From Saccharopolyspora sp. NFXS83 (GTDB lineage Bacteria > Actinomycetota > Actinomycetes > Mycobacteriales > Pseudonocardiaceae): 37,518 nucleotides of DNA. Each line of letters starts with the position of its first letter. Positions within the stretch are counted from its first letter, which is position 1. The stretch is taken from assembly GCF_026241095.1 (NCBI RefSeq), contig NZ_JAPFGB010000036.1:3234-40751 (forward strand). Reading direction: 5' to 3'. Position numbers and translations under genes: made by a program. The notes under the pieces were generated by a model, which worked only from the letters and a program-made list of their open reading frames with translations, was not told the DNA's origin and searched no databases. Below are positions 16,606 to 26,464 of the stretch, piece by piece.

Positions 16606-18195
16606 TCACTCGAAGTCGACCGTCCGCACCGTGCGGGCGCCGACGGCGGCACCGATCGGCTCCAGCACGCCGGCCTCGACCGGTCGGTCCACCCGCAGCA
16701 GCATGATCGCGTCGGAGCGCTCGGTCGTCTGGCTGACCGTGGCGGCCTCGATGTTCACGCCCACCTCACCGAGCAGGGTGCCGACCGTGCCCATCACGCC
16801 GGGGCGGTCCGGGTACTCCAGCAGCAGCACGCTGCCCTCGGCCCGGAGGTCGAAGTGGCGGCCGTTGACCTCGATGAGCTTCTCCACCAGGTCCGCCCCG
16901 GACAGCGCGCCCGACACGACGGCGGAACGCCCGTCGGCGAGACCTGCGCGCACCGAGACGACGCTGCGGTGGTGCGGGCTCTCCGAGGTGGTCTTCACCT
17001 CGACCTCGACCCCGAGGTCCTCGGCGAGCTGCGGCGCGTTGACGAAGGTGACCTGGCTGTCCACGGCCCCGGAGAACACGCCGCGCAGCGCCGCGAGCTG
17101 CAGCACCGACACGTCCTCGTCGGCGAGCTCGCCGCGAGCCTCCACGGTCACCGAGGTCGGCGTGCTGCCCAGCACGGCCGACAGCAGCTGGCCCAGCTTC
17201 TGGGTCAGCGGCAGGTACGGGCGCACCTCTTCACCGACGGCGCCGCCCTGCACGTTGACCGCGTCCGGGACGAAGTCGCCGCGCAGCGCCAGCAGCACCG
17301 AGCGGGCCACGTCGGTGCCCGCGCGGTCCTGCGCCTCCGCGGTGGAGGCGCCCAGGTGCGGGGTGGCCACGACGTTGTCCAGCTCGAACAGCGGGCTGGA
17401 GGTGGTGGGCTCGGTCTTGTAGACGTCGATGCCCGCACCACCGATGTGGCCGTTGCGGATCGACTCGGCCAGCGCCTCCTCGTCGATGAGGCCGCCGCGA
17501 GCGGCGTTGACGACGATCAGGCCCTTCTTGGCCTTCTTGAGCTCCTCCGCGCCGATCAGGCCCAGCGTCTCGGCCGTCTTCGGCAGGTGGATGGAGAGAG
17601 CGTCGGCCCGCGCCAGCAGGTCCTCCAGGCTCACCAGCTCGATGCCCAGCTGCGCGGCGCGCGAGGCGGACACGTAGGGGTCGTAGGCGATGAGCTTGGT
17701 GCCGAAGGCGGCGATGCGCTGCGCGAACAGCTGGCCGATCTTGCCGAGGCCGACGACGCCGACGGTCTTGCCGTTGAGCTCGACGCCGCTGAAGGAGCTG
17801 CGCTTCCACTCCCCCGCCTTGAGGCTCGCGTCCGCGGCGGCCACGTTGCGGGCCACCGACAGCAGCAGCGCGAGGGCGTGCTCGGCGGCGGAGACGATGT
17901 TGGAGGTGGGGGCGTTGACCACCATCACGCCGCGCTCGGTGGCGGCGGGCACCTCGACGTTGTCCAGGCCCACGCCGGCGCGGGCGACGACCTTGAGCTT
18001 GCTCGTCGCGGACAGGACCTCGGCGTCGACCTTGGTCGCGGAGCGGACCAGCAGTGCGTCGGCGTCGGCGACGGCCGCGAGCAGGGCCGGCCGGTCCGTG
18101 CCGTCGACGTGGCGGATCTCGACCTCGTCTCCGAGCGCTTCGAGCACGGAGGGGGCAAGCTTCTCGGCGATCAGGACGACAGGACGATTGGTCAC
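16606..18195 (-). CDS. serA: D-3-phosphoglycerate dehydrogenase, long ACT-domain type
   Basis: SerA oxidises 3-phosphoglycerate to 3-phosphohydroxypyruvate, the first step of serine synthesis, using NAD. The 529-residue protein has the long actinobacterial layout: substrate-binding segments, a Rossmann domain with VGVVGLGKIG at about 145-154, the NAARGG and HLGASTAEAQDRAG catalytic regions, an intervening domain (about 320-450), and a C-terminal ACT domain with RPGVMGTVGTLLGEVGVNIEAA (from about 468) for serine feedback. I chose the GTG at 18195 because it gives MTNRPVVLIAEKLAPS, matching the family length (528 in M. tuberculosis), with GGAG eight bases upstream. The frame is open to 18237, but that start would add 14 unrelated residues. 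Confidence 0.96.
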   Translation of the reverse strand: MTNRPVVLIAEKLAPSVLEALGDEVEIRHVDGTDRPALLAAVADADALLVRSATKVDAEVLSATSKLKVVARAGVGLDNVEVPAATERGVMVVNAPTSNIVSAAEHALALLLSVARNVAAADASLKAGEWKRSSFSGVELNGKTVGVVGLGKIGQLFAQRIAAFGTKLIAYDPYVSASRAAQLGIELVSLEDLLARADALSIHLPKTAETLGLIGAEELKKAKKGLIVVNAARGGLIDEEALAESIRNGHIGGAGIDVYKTEPTTSSPLFELDNVVATPHLGASTAEAQDRAGTDVARSVLLALRGDFVPDAVNVQGGAVGEEVRPYLPLTQKLGQLLSAVLGSTPTSVTVEARGELADEDVSVLQLAALRGVFSGAVDSQVTFVNAPQLAEDLGVEVEVKTTSESPHHRSVVSVRAGLADGRSAVVSGALSGADLVEKLIEVNGRHFDLRAEGSVLLLEYPDRPGVMGTVGTLLGEVGVNIEAATVSQTTERSDAIMLLRVDRPVEAGVLEPIGAAVGARTVRTVDFE

Positions 18196-18412
18196 GGGCG
18201 CGCTCCATTGAGTGGGATCACGGTCGTAGCAGGGCACGGCGTTGTACCCGGACGGTCAGGCAGTTTAACGGGAGATTGAGAACTCGTTCACAAGGGTGTG
18301 ACGCATCCCAATCCCACTCCACACCGTCCGGGGGCACCGGCAACCGTGTTCGACCGGATCGGAATAAGAAGGTGTTCTAGCAGCTCAGCCGCTTGATTGC
18401 GCGGTTAATTGA

Positions 18413-18685
18413 TCACGGTTCGTCGAACTCGCCGTCCTTTGCTCCAGCGACGAAAGCGTCCCATTCCTCGGGAGTGAAAACGAGGACCGGGCCTTCGGGT
18501 TCGGCACCGTTGCGCATGCCGATGTAACCGTCGACGAAGGCGATCTCCACGCCGGGTTCGTCGTCGTCCTCGGTGCTGGTGATCCATTCCGCGTCGGTGA
18601 AGTCCAGCTTGTGCCGGATGTGCGCTTTGTCGTCCACCGGTGCGTCCACTGTCGTACTGGTCTCTTCGCTCACGCCGGGCACCAT
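18413..18685 (-). CDS. DUF397 family protein
   Basis: This 90-residue acidic protein carries the DUF397 pattern: EWITSTEDDD, then GVEIAFVDGYIGMRNG, then GPVLVFTPEEWDAFVAGAKDGEFD. DUF397 proteins are actinobacterial. They are usually encoded beside a WhiJ-like helix-turn-helix regulator, and the pairs affect development and antibiotic production. No such partner is next to this copy. It follows the EamA gene after only 10 bp, so the two are probably cotranscribed. I chose the ATG at 18685; a GTG at 18673 is possible. The molecular function is unknown. Confidence 0.85.
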   Translation of the reverse strand: MVPGVSEETSTTVDAPVDDKAHIRHKLDFTDAEWITSTEDDDEPGVEIAFVDGYIGMRNGAEPEGPVLVFTPEEWDAFVAGAKDGEFDEP

Positions 18686-18695
18686 ACCGCCGCCG

Positions 18696-19754
18696 TCACG
18701 TCCGCTCGATCGCATGATCGGGTGTGGTCGGCACCGCCGTGCGCTCGCCGCATCGCTGCTCAGCGGGGTCGATCCCGCCTCCGCGCACGATCTCGGCCCG
18801 CGGGGCGGCCAGCGTCGCGACCGCGTTGGCGCCGACGATGACCACGATCGCGGCCCACTCCGGCCAGCCCGGCCGCTGCCCCAGCACCACGGCCCCGGCC
18901 AGGGCGGCCAGCACCGGGTTGACGCTCATGAACACCCCGAAGAACTGCGCGGGCACGCGGCGCAGCGCGAGCAGGTCGGCGAGGAAGGGCACGACCGACG
19001 ACAGCACTCCCGCGACGACGGCGAAGCCGAGCGCCCCCGCGGTCGGCGGGTTGCGCACGAGCACCAGGGCACCGATCGGCAGGTACGCGACCGCGGAGAC
19101 GGCCGCCGCGGCGGCCGAGCCCTGCACGCCGGGCACCCGGCGGCCGACGGTGCGGTTGAGCAGGATGTAGCAGCCCCAGCACACCGCCGCCAGCAGCGCC
19201 AGCGCGATGCCGGGGTAGTCGGTGCTCGGTTGCGGGCGGACGAGCACCACGACGGCCGCGGCGGCGGCGAGCGCGCAGCCGAGGTCGAGCAGCCGCCGGG
19301 ACGCGATCAGCGCCACCGCCAGCGGCCCGAGGAATTCCAGCGTGACCGCGAGTCCCAGGCCGATGTGGTCGATCGCGGTGTAGAGCGACAGGTTCATCGT
19401 GGCGAACACCCCGGCCAGGCCCAGCACCGGCCACCACTGGCGGGCGGTGAACGAGCGGAACCGGGGCCGTCCGGCCAGCAGCAGCACGATGCCCGCGACC
19501 CACTGGCGCACCGCGACCACGCCCGCCGGGCCGATCACCGGGAACGCCAGCGCCCCGGTCGCCGCCCCGAGCTGGTTGGACAGCCCGCCGCCCAGCATCA
19601 GGGCCATCCCGGCACCCCTGCCGGTGCCGCCCGACCCGGTGGTCCCGGCGCCCGGCTCACCGGTTCCCGATCCGCCGCTGACCGCGCAGGCGGTCTCCGG
19701 TCCGGCGATTCCCCTCGCGGCGGGGTTTTCGGCCCGCTCCGCTCCCGTCCTCAT
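18696..19754 (-). CDS. EamA/RhtA-type drug-metabolite transporter
   Basis: A membrane protein of about 352 residues with ten predicted hydrophobic helices in two EamA repeats (for example FPVIGPAGVVAVRQWVAGIV early and VVAGVLSSVVPFLADLLALR late). This matches the RhtA-like branch of the drug/metabolite transporter superfamily. Some RhtA relatives export threonine and homoserine; the substrate here is not shown. The ATG at 19754 leaves a Gly/Ser-rich cytoplasmic lead of about 50 residues before the first helix. An ATG at 19607 would remove it and is a real alternative. The gene diverges from a LysR regulator 69 bp away, the usual arrangement for a regulator and its target, and it precedes the DUF397 gene. 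Confidence 0.88.
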   Translation of the reverse strand: MRTGAERAENPAARGIAGPETACAVSGGSGTGEPGAGTTGSGGTGRGAGMALMLGGGLSNQLGAATGALAFPVIGPAGVVAVRQWVAGIVLLLAGRPRFRSFTARQWWPVLGLAGVFATMNLSLYTAIDHIGLGLAVTLEFLGPLAVALIASRRLLDLGCALAAAAAVVVLVRPQPSTDYPGIALALLAAVCWGCYILLNRTVGRRVPGVQGSAAAAAVSAVAYLPIGALVLVRNPPTAGALGFAVVAGVLSSVVPFLADLLALRRVPAQFFGVFMSVNPVLAALAGAVVLGQRPGWPEWAAIVVIVGANAVATLAAPRAEIVRGGGIDPAEQRCGERTAVPTTPDHAIERT

Positions 19755-19823
19755 GGTCCCGAGAATCGGGGTCGCCGTCGGCCGCGCAAAATGCATCGGC
19801 GGCCCCCGCCATACGCTGGAGTC

Positions 19824-20705
19824 ATGGATGTGGAGCTGCGGCACCTGCGGTGCCTGGTCGCGATCGTGGACACCGGCACGTTCACCGACGCCGCGATCGA
19901 GCTGGGCGTCTCGCAGGCGGCGGTCTCGCGCACGGTGCTGGCGCTGGAGCACGCGCTCGGCGTGCGGCTGTTGCACCGGACCAGCCGCACCTGCACTCCG
20001 ACCACGGCGGGCGTGCAGGTGCTCGCCCGCGCCCGGCACCTGCTCGCTGAGGTCGACGACCTGGTCCGCGAGGCCACCACCGGGCACACCCGGCTGCGGC
20101 TGGGCCACGCCTGGTCGGCGATGGGCAGGCACACCAACGAGTTCCAGCGCCGTTGGGCGAGCCGCCACCCCGACGTCGAGCTCCACCTGGTCCGCACCAA
20201 CACGCAGACCGGCGGTCTCGCCGAGGGGGCGTGCGACCTGGCGGTGGCGCGCGTGGGGATCGACGCCCACCGCTACGCCCACGCCACCGTCGGGCACGAG
20301 CGCCGCTACTGCGCGCTGGCCGCCGACGATCCGTGGGCGCGCCGCCGTTCCTTGACGCTGGACGAGATCCGGCGGCGCGTCCTGGCCGTCGACCACCGCA
20401 CCGGCACCACCACCGCGGACCTGTGGCCGCCGGAGGACCGCCCCGAGCTGGAGCGCACACCGGACATCGACGACTGGCTGGCCGCGATCTCCACCGGCCG
20501 CTGCGTGGGCATCACCCCGCAGAGCACCCTCACCCAGTACCGCCGCGACGGCATCGTCTACCGCCCTGTCCGAGACGCCGCCCCCGTCCCCGTTCACCTG
20601 ATCTGGCGCCGCCACGACCCGCACCCCGCAACCCCGGCCGCGGTAGCCCTCCTAACAGAGCTCTACGCCGAAGCGGACCACGCACCCCACCGCCCCACCC
20701 GCTGA
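19824..20705 (+). CDS. LysR-family transcriptional regulator
   Basis: This 293-residue LysR regulator has the N-terminal winged helix at residues 1-60 (ELRHLRCLVAIVDTGTFTDA, SQAAVSRTVLALEHALGVRL, LLHRTSRTCTPTTAG). A periplasmic-binding-like effector domain begins near residue 90. It probably controls the divergent EamA gene and itself. TACGCT ends six bases before the ATG at 19824, so the transcript may be leaderless, although GGAG sits two bases before the ATG. Its C-terminus ends in a Pro/His-rich run. A long gap with hairpin element copy 4 follows. Confidence 0.9.
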   Translation: MDVELRHLRCLVAIVDTGTFTDAAIELGVSQAAVSRTVLALEHALGVRLLHRTSRTCTPTTAGVQVLARARHLLAEVDDLVREATTGHTRLRLGHAWSAMGRHTNEFQRRWASRHPDVELHLVRTNTQTGGLAEGACDLAVARVGIDAHRYAHATVGHERRYCALAADDPWARRRSLTLDEIRRRVLAVDHRTGTTTADLWPPEDRPELERTPDIDDWLAAISTGRCVGITPQSTLTQYRRDGIVYRPVRDAAPVPVHLIWRRHDPHPATPAAVALLTELYAEADHAPHRPTR

Positions 20706-20756
20706 CCGACCACCATCGAGCACGAAGCCGCGCAGAACGAGCACAACGAGCCCCAC

Positions 20757-21005
20757 CTAGCGGCCGAAGGCCATGCCTATGCGGCGAAGCCATGCAACGG
20801 GCAAGCGAAGCAAAGCCTGCCTTGCGGCCGAAGGCCGTGCCTGTAAAGCGCGAAGCGCTTTAGCCCACGTCCACAAGCCGACCACCCGCGGGTTCTCAGC
20901 GGCTTCCTCGCGAGGACAGCTTTTTCCCTCGTGGCGGAGCCACTCGGGAAAAAGATCCCGCAGCGAGGAAGCCGCTGAGGTTCCGCTACCCGACCACCAA
21001 AGCAA
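20757..21005 (-). repeat. Convergent-gap hairpin element, copy 4 (inverted, longest)
   Basis: On the minus strand this copy is nearly identical to copy 1. Stem I has the same 17-bp arms (20979-20963 with 20911-20895). Stem II is TAAAGCGC/GCGCTTTA (20862-20844), longer than and different in sequence from copy 1 but still perfectly paired. Stem III is CGGCC-TTC-GGCCG (20837-20825), and a second stem-III-like block follows near 20760-20778. It lies between lysR and ilvC, which are convergent. The following 21006-21170 is C/A-rich and holds a short direct repeat (ACGCCAAGCCGAAC, twice) but no gene that I can support. Confidence 0.88.
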
Positions 21006-21170
21006 CACGAGCCGTGGAAGCAATCACTAAAGAAGACCTTCCACCGCACCACAGCAACCACACACCCAAACCGGGGAAGGCCCTAAAACCCGACGCCACA
21101 CGCCAAGCCGAACCCGACTCCACACCCCGCAACCCCACGCCAAGCCGAACAAGTCGATGCCGAAACGACG

Positions 21171-21207
21171 AAGGCCCGGTGATCCCTTGTGGGGATCGCC
21201 GGGCCTT
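21171..21207 (-). terminator. Terminator of the ilvBNC operon
   Basis: AAGGCCCGG (21171-21179) pairs with CCGGGCCTT (21199-21207), with GATCCC/GGGATC (one base offset) continuing inside around a short loop. It lies 53 bp after the ilvC stop. Confidence 0.8.
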
Positions 21208-21260
21208 GATCGCGAACGTCACCGATCAGATGACGCCGCGAAGTCATCGTCCGCGAACGC

Positions 21261-23060
<1,800 letters not shown>

Positions 23061-24893
23061 TCATGCTTCATCCTCCTCGAACAGCGGGCGGATGCCGCGA
23101 GCCGCCATGATCTCGTCGTTGCCGGTGCCCGCGGCCACCATGGGCCACACCTGGGAGTCCTTGCCCACCACGAAGTCGATCACGACGGGTCGGTCGTTGA
23201 TCTCCATGGCCCGCTGGATGACGCTGTCGACGTCCTCGCGGGATTCGCACCGCAGGCCCACGCAGCCCAGCGCCTCGGCGAGCAGCTTGAAGTCGGGGAT
23301 GCGGTGCTTGTGGGTTCCGAGGTCACTGTGTGAGTAGCGCTCGGCGTAGAACAGGCTCTGCCACTGCCGGACCATACCGAGGTTGCCGTTGTTGATGACG
23401 GCGACCTTGATCGGCAGTTCTTCGATGGCGCAGGTGGCGAGTTCCTGGTTGGTCATCTGGAAGCAGCCGTCGCCGTCGATGGCCCAGACGTCCTTGCCGG
23501 GCACGCCCGCCTTGGCGCCCATCGCGGCGGGAACGGCGTAGCCCATGGTTCCGAGCCCGCCGGAGTTCAGCCAGCTGCGCGGCTGCTCGTAGCCGATGAA
23601 CTGGGCCGCCCACATCTGGTGCTGCCCGACACCGGCCGCGTAGACGGCGTCGGGGCCCGCGAGGGCGCCGATCCGCTCGATGACGTACTCGGGGGCGAGG
23701 CTGCCGTCCGCGGGCCACTCGTAGCCCAGCTGGAACGTGTCGCGCCAGGTGCTCAGCTGCGTCCACCAGGGCCCGAGGTCGGCGGTGCCGCCGTCCTCGG
23801 TGGCGGTGGCGACGGCGTCGATGAGCTCGGCGATGACCTCCTTGCAGTCACCGACGATCGGCACGTCGGCGTTGCGGTTCTTGGAGATCTCCGCCGGGTC
23901 GATGTCGGCGTGCACGACCTTCGCGTCCGGCGCGAACGAGGACAGCTGGCCGGTGACCCGGTCGTCGAACCGGGCGCCGAGGGTGATCAGCAGGTCGGAG
24001 CGCTGCATCGCGGCGACGGCGGCGACCTTGCCGTGCATGCCGGGCATGCCCAGGTGCAGCGGGTGCGAGTCGGGGAACGCGCCGCGCGCCATCAGCGTGG
24101 TGACGACGGGGATGTTCGTGGCTTCGGCCAGCTTGCGCAGCTGCTCGGTCGCTTCGGCTTTGAGCACGCCACCACCGACGTAGAGCACCGGCCGCTGCGC
24201 CGCGGTGATCAGCTTCGCGGCTTCGCGCACCTGCTTGCCGTGCGGCTTGCTGGTGGGCCGGTAGCCGGGCAGCTTCATCTCCGGCGGCCAGGAGAACGTG
24301 GTCGCGGTCTGCTGGACGTCCTTCGGGATGTCCACCAGCACCGGGCCGGGGCGCCCCGAGGCGGCGATGTAGAACGCCTCGGCGATGGTGCGCGGGATGT
24401 CCTCGGCCTTGGTGACCAGGAAGTTGTGCTTGGTGATCGGCAGCGTGATGCCGCAGATGTCGGCTTCCTGGAACGCGTCGGTGCCGATCAGGCTGGTGGC
24501 CTGCTGACCGGTGATCGCCACGATCGGGACGGAGTCCATCTGCGCGTCGGCCAGCGCCGTGACCAGGTTCGTCGCGCCGGGGCCGGATGTGGCCATGCAC
24601 ACGCCGACCTTGCCGGTGGCCTGGGCGTACCCGGTGGCGGCGTGCCCGGCTCCCTGTTCGTGGCGGACCAGGACGTGCCGGACCTTCGTGGAGTCCAGCA
24701 GCGGGTCGTAGGCAGGCAGGATGGTGCCGCCGGGAATGCCGAAGACGATCTCGGCCCCGACGGACTCCAGCGACCGCACGAGCGACTGCGCGCCGGTGAC
24801 CTGCACTGGGGCGTCGTTGGGCGGTGCTGGTTTGGAACGGTGTCCCGGCGGCGGTGCCGGGACCGGGCTCTGCCTGGTGTGGGCGCTGGTCAT
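23061..24893 (-). CDS. ilvB: Acetolactate synthase catalytic (large) subunit
   Basis: IlvB uses thiamine diphosphate, FAD and Mg to join two pyruvates, or pyruvate and 2-oxobutyrate, at the common step of branched-chain amino acid synthesis. The 610-residue protein has a Pro-rich lead of about 30 residues. The PYR domain follows with the catalytic glutamate in [15 protein letters not shown], then a central FAD-binding domain. The PP domain carries the ThDP motif [14 protein letters not shown] through [14 protein letters not shown]. The ATG at 24893 has GAGG eight bases upstream. The frame is open to 25733, but that stretch crosses the leader region and is not coding. Expression is probably set by the attenuator at 24939-25056. 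Confidence 0.97.
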   Translation of the reverse strand: MTSAHTRQSPVPAPPPGHRSKPAPPNDAPVQVTGAQSLVRSLESVGAEIVFGIPGGTILPAYDPLLDSTKVRHVLVRHEQGAGHAATGYAQATGKVGVCMATSGPGATNLVTALADAQMDSVPIVAITGQQATSLIGTDAFQEADICGITLPITKHNFLVTKAEDIPRTIAEAFYIAASGRPGPVLVDIPKDVQQTATTFSWPPEMKLPGYRPTSKPHGKQVREAAKLITAAQRPVLYVGGGVLKAEATEQLRKLAEATNIPVVTTLMARGAFPDSHPLHLGMPGMHGKVAAVAAMQRSDLLITLGARFDDRVTGQLSSFAPDAKVVHADIDPAEISKNRNADVPIVGDCKEVIAELIDAVATATEDGGTADLGPWWTQLSTWRDTFQLGYEWPADGSLAPEYVIERIGALAGPDAVYAAGVGQHQMWAAQFIGYEQPRSWLNSGGLGTMGYAVPAAMGAKAGVPGKDVWAIDGDGCFQMTNQELATCAIEELPIKVAVINNGNLGMVRQWQSLFYAERYSHSDLGTHKHRIPDFKLLAEALGCVGLRCESREDVDSVIQRAMEINDRPVVIDFVVGKDSQVWPMVAAGTGNDEIMAARGIRPLFEEDEA

Positions 24894-24938
24894 CGAGTTC
24901 GCCTCTGTCCGAACGGTGGTGGTCGGTGAGTGGGCACG

Positions 24939-25022
24939 AAAAAACCCCCGCCGGGCCGAAAAGGGGACCGTACGAGGGTTGGCGCGTCGACGCTGCGGAG
25001 CTTCCTCAGGCGTCGACGCGCC
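24939..25022 (-). promoter_or_regulatory. Attenuator hairpins of ilvBNC
   Basis: A perfect 13-bp stem (25022-25010 with 24993-24981, GGCGCGTCGACGC, 16-base loop) spans the end and stop of the leader ORF. Downstream, CCCC (24966-24963) can pair with the G-run at 24949-24945, followed by six U residues (24944-24939), as in a terminator. Ribosome stalling on the leader would open the first stem. The terminator stem as drawn is short, so folding should be checked. Confidence 0.7.
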
Positions 25023-25056
25023 GGGGAAGTACGAGAATGTCGTGCAGTCGCAGCAT
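25006..25056 (-). CDS. ilvB leader peptide, branched-chain-rich
   Basis: A 16-codon ORF from ATG at 25056 reads [16 protein letters not shown] and stops at 25006-25008. Seven of the 16 residues are Leu, Ile or Val, including ILVL in a row just before the first attenuator stem. Actinobacterial ilvB genes are known to use such leaders. The ATG is seven bases after a -10 box, so translation probably starts on a leaderless transcript. Confidence 0.75.
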   Translation of the reverse strand: MLRLHDILVLPRRVDA

Positions 25057-25063
25057 GGCCAGG

Positions 25064-25093
25064 ACGTTAACGGCACTGGTGCCACCAGGTCAA
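25064..25093 (-). promoter_or_regulatory. Promoter of ilvBNC
   Basis: On the minus strand TTGACC (25093-25088) and TAACGT (25069-25064) are spaced by 18 bp. The leader ATG follows seven bases later. Bases 25094-25359, up to the divergent PH-domain gene, show nothing further. Confidence 0.65.
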
Positions 25094-25359
25094 ACCATGC
25101 GGGACGCGATTCCCGCATGGTGGACGCCGAAAGCCGCCCGAAACCCCGCTTCCGCTGGCGTTTTCGCTGTTCACGGATATCCCGTTCGCATTTGGCGGAG
25201 TCCGATGTGGCGTACGTCGCTCCCGCGCCGGCCCGGCGGGTCCCCGGCTGTGGAACCGCCGGTGCCATCAAGTGGGAACCGCTCGCGCCCCCGGCATCCC
25301 GTGGGCGCGAGCGCCCGGGACTCTGCGGGCGGCGTGCGCACGGGTGAGAGCATCGGGGG

Positions 25360-26235
25360 GTGAGCGAGTCCCCAGCGGCATCGGAACGGCCCGGCGAGAA
25401 CGGGCCCGGCCGCACCGGCACCGGCTCCGCCCCGGCGGAATCGGGCACTCCGGACGCGGCGGGCTCGGAACGCGCAGAGGCAGAGGGGACCCGCGAAGTG
25501 AGCACGTCCGAGGAGCACGGCACGACCGGCACGGCGACCCGAGACGCCTCGGAGCTGCCCGGCGCGGTCGCGTCCGACGCCGACCCGTCGGCGGCGGACT
25601 CGCCCGAGGCGGTCGCCGAGCAGGGCTCCGGCGAACGGGACGCGGACCCGGCAGGACCCGCGAAGACCGGAGCCGCGAAGGACACCGCCCGGCGGGTGAA
25701 GGCGCTGCCGAAGTCGCTGACGTTCCAGCTCACCCGGACCTCGCTGCTGGCGGTGCTGGCGGTGGCGATCGGCGTGACGCCGATCGCGTTCGCGCAGCCC
25801 TTCCCGCTGCTGCTGCCCTCGTACCTGATCCCGCTGGCGCTCGCCTACGTGATCGTGCGCCCGCGCACCGTGGTGACGGCCGAGCGGATCGCCTCGCGCG
25901 GCCTGTTCGCCACCGCCCGGTTCGACTGGGACGAGCTCGCCTCGGTGCGGCTGGACGAGAACCGCTGGGTGCGCGCCGTGCTCACCTCCGGCAAGGAGGT
26001 CGTCCTCCCGGCGATCCGGGTGCGCGATCTGCCCCGGCTCGCCGAGCTCAGCGGCGGTCGCCTGCCGGACCCGAACGCCGAACCGGCGCAGCCCGCGACC
26101 GACGAGGACCGGACCGGCGACGCCACCGGCGAGACCCCGGCCGCCGCCGATCAGCAGTCCGAGACCGACGCCGCTCCGGCCGAGAGCTCGGAGTCCGACG
26201 ACGACGGGCGGACCGGCCCGAAGTCCGCGGACTGA
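25360..26235 (+). CDS. Membrane PH-domain protein (CFP-6/Rv3004-like) with disordered tails
   Basis: A 291-residue protein. Residues 1-115 are acidic, Glu/Ala/Ser/Gly-rich and probably disordered. Two hydrophobic segments follow (about 127-146 and 148-167). Residues 168-232 form a bacterial PH-like domain ([45 protein letters not shown]). The tail from 233 is again acidic and disordered. The position next to ilvB matches M. tuberculosis cfp6, whose product is a much shorter membrane PH protein, so the tails are an elaboration. The GTG at 25360 lacks a clear ribosome-binding site; an internal GTG at 25501 could be the real start and would shorten the N-tail. The function is unknown. Confidence 0.75.
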   Translation: MSESPAASERPGENGPGRTGTGSAPAESGTPDAAGSERAEAEGTREVSTSEEHGTTGTATRDASELPGAVASDADPSAADSPEAVAEQGSGERDADPAGPAKTGAAKDTARRVKALPKSLTFQLTRTSLLAVLAVAIGVTPIAFAQPFPLLLPSYLIPLALAYVIVRPRTVVTAERIASRGLFATARFDWDELASVRLDENRWVRAVLTSGKEVVLPAIRVRDLPRLAELSGGRLPDPNAEPAQPATDEDRTGDATGETPAAADQQSETDAAPAESSESDDDGRTGPKSAD

Positions 26236-26380
26236 CCACCCCGCAGCTACACGATCACGAGCCGCCCCGCGCTCCCGGAACCGCGCGCATCGCCGCCCGG
26301 ACGGCTCCCGAGGCGTGCGTCACGAACGCCCGACGGGCGAGAACCGGTCGGACCGGACGTCGCCGGGCAGGAGTAGCGTC

Positions 26381-26434
26381 GTGGTCACCGCCGTTCGCCC
26401 CCACCCACAAGGTGGGCGTCTTTCGCCGCTATGA
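26381..26434 (+). promoter_or_regulatory. Possible short leader ORF and hairpin ahead of ilvD
   Basis: A 17-codon ORF begins at GTG 26381 with AGGAG upstream, reads MVTAVRPHPQGGRLSPL and ends at 26432-26434. The CCCACC/GGTGGG hairpin lies inside it, at about 26402-26416. The Val content is modest and no terminator T-tract follows the hairpin. The TAGCGT at 26374-26379 could equally be a -10 box. This is a weak candidate for leader control of ilvD. Confidence 0.25.
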
Positions 26435-26464
26435 CGCGAACTCTGTGAGAAACCGAGAAGGACC

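Noticed and set aside
18247-18332. Regulatory stem upstream of serA (CCCGGACGGT with ACCGTCCGGG)
   Set aside because: The 10-bp arms are 66 bases apart in GC-rich sequence and have no leader ORF or T-tract, so chance is a fair explanation.
19755-20624. EamA gene extended to 642 residues
   Set aside because: The extra part is antisense to the LysR gene and shows no membrane segments or domain.
24894-25733. N-terminal extension of ilvB to about 890 residues
   Set aside because: The extra frame crosses the promoter, leader peptide and attenuator, and the divergent PH-domain gene. The ATG at 24893 gives the family length.
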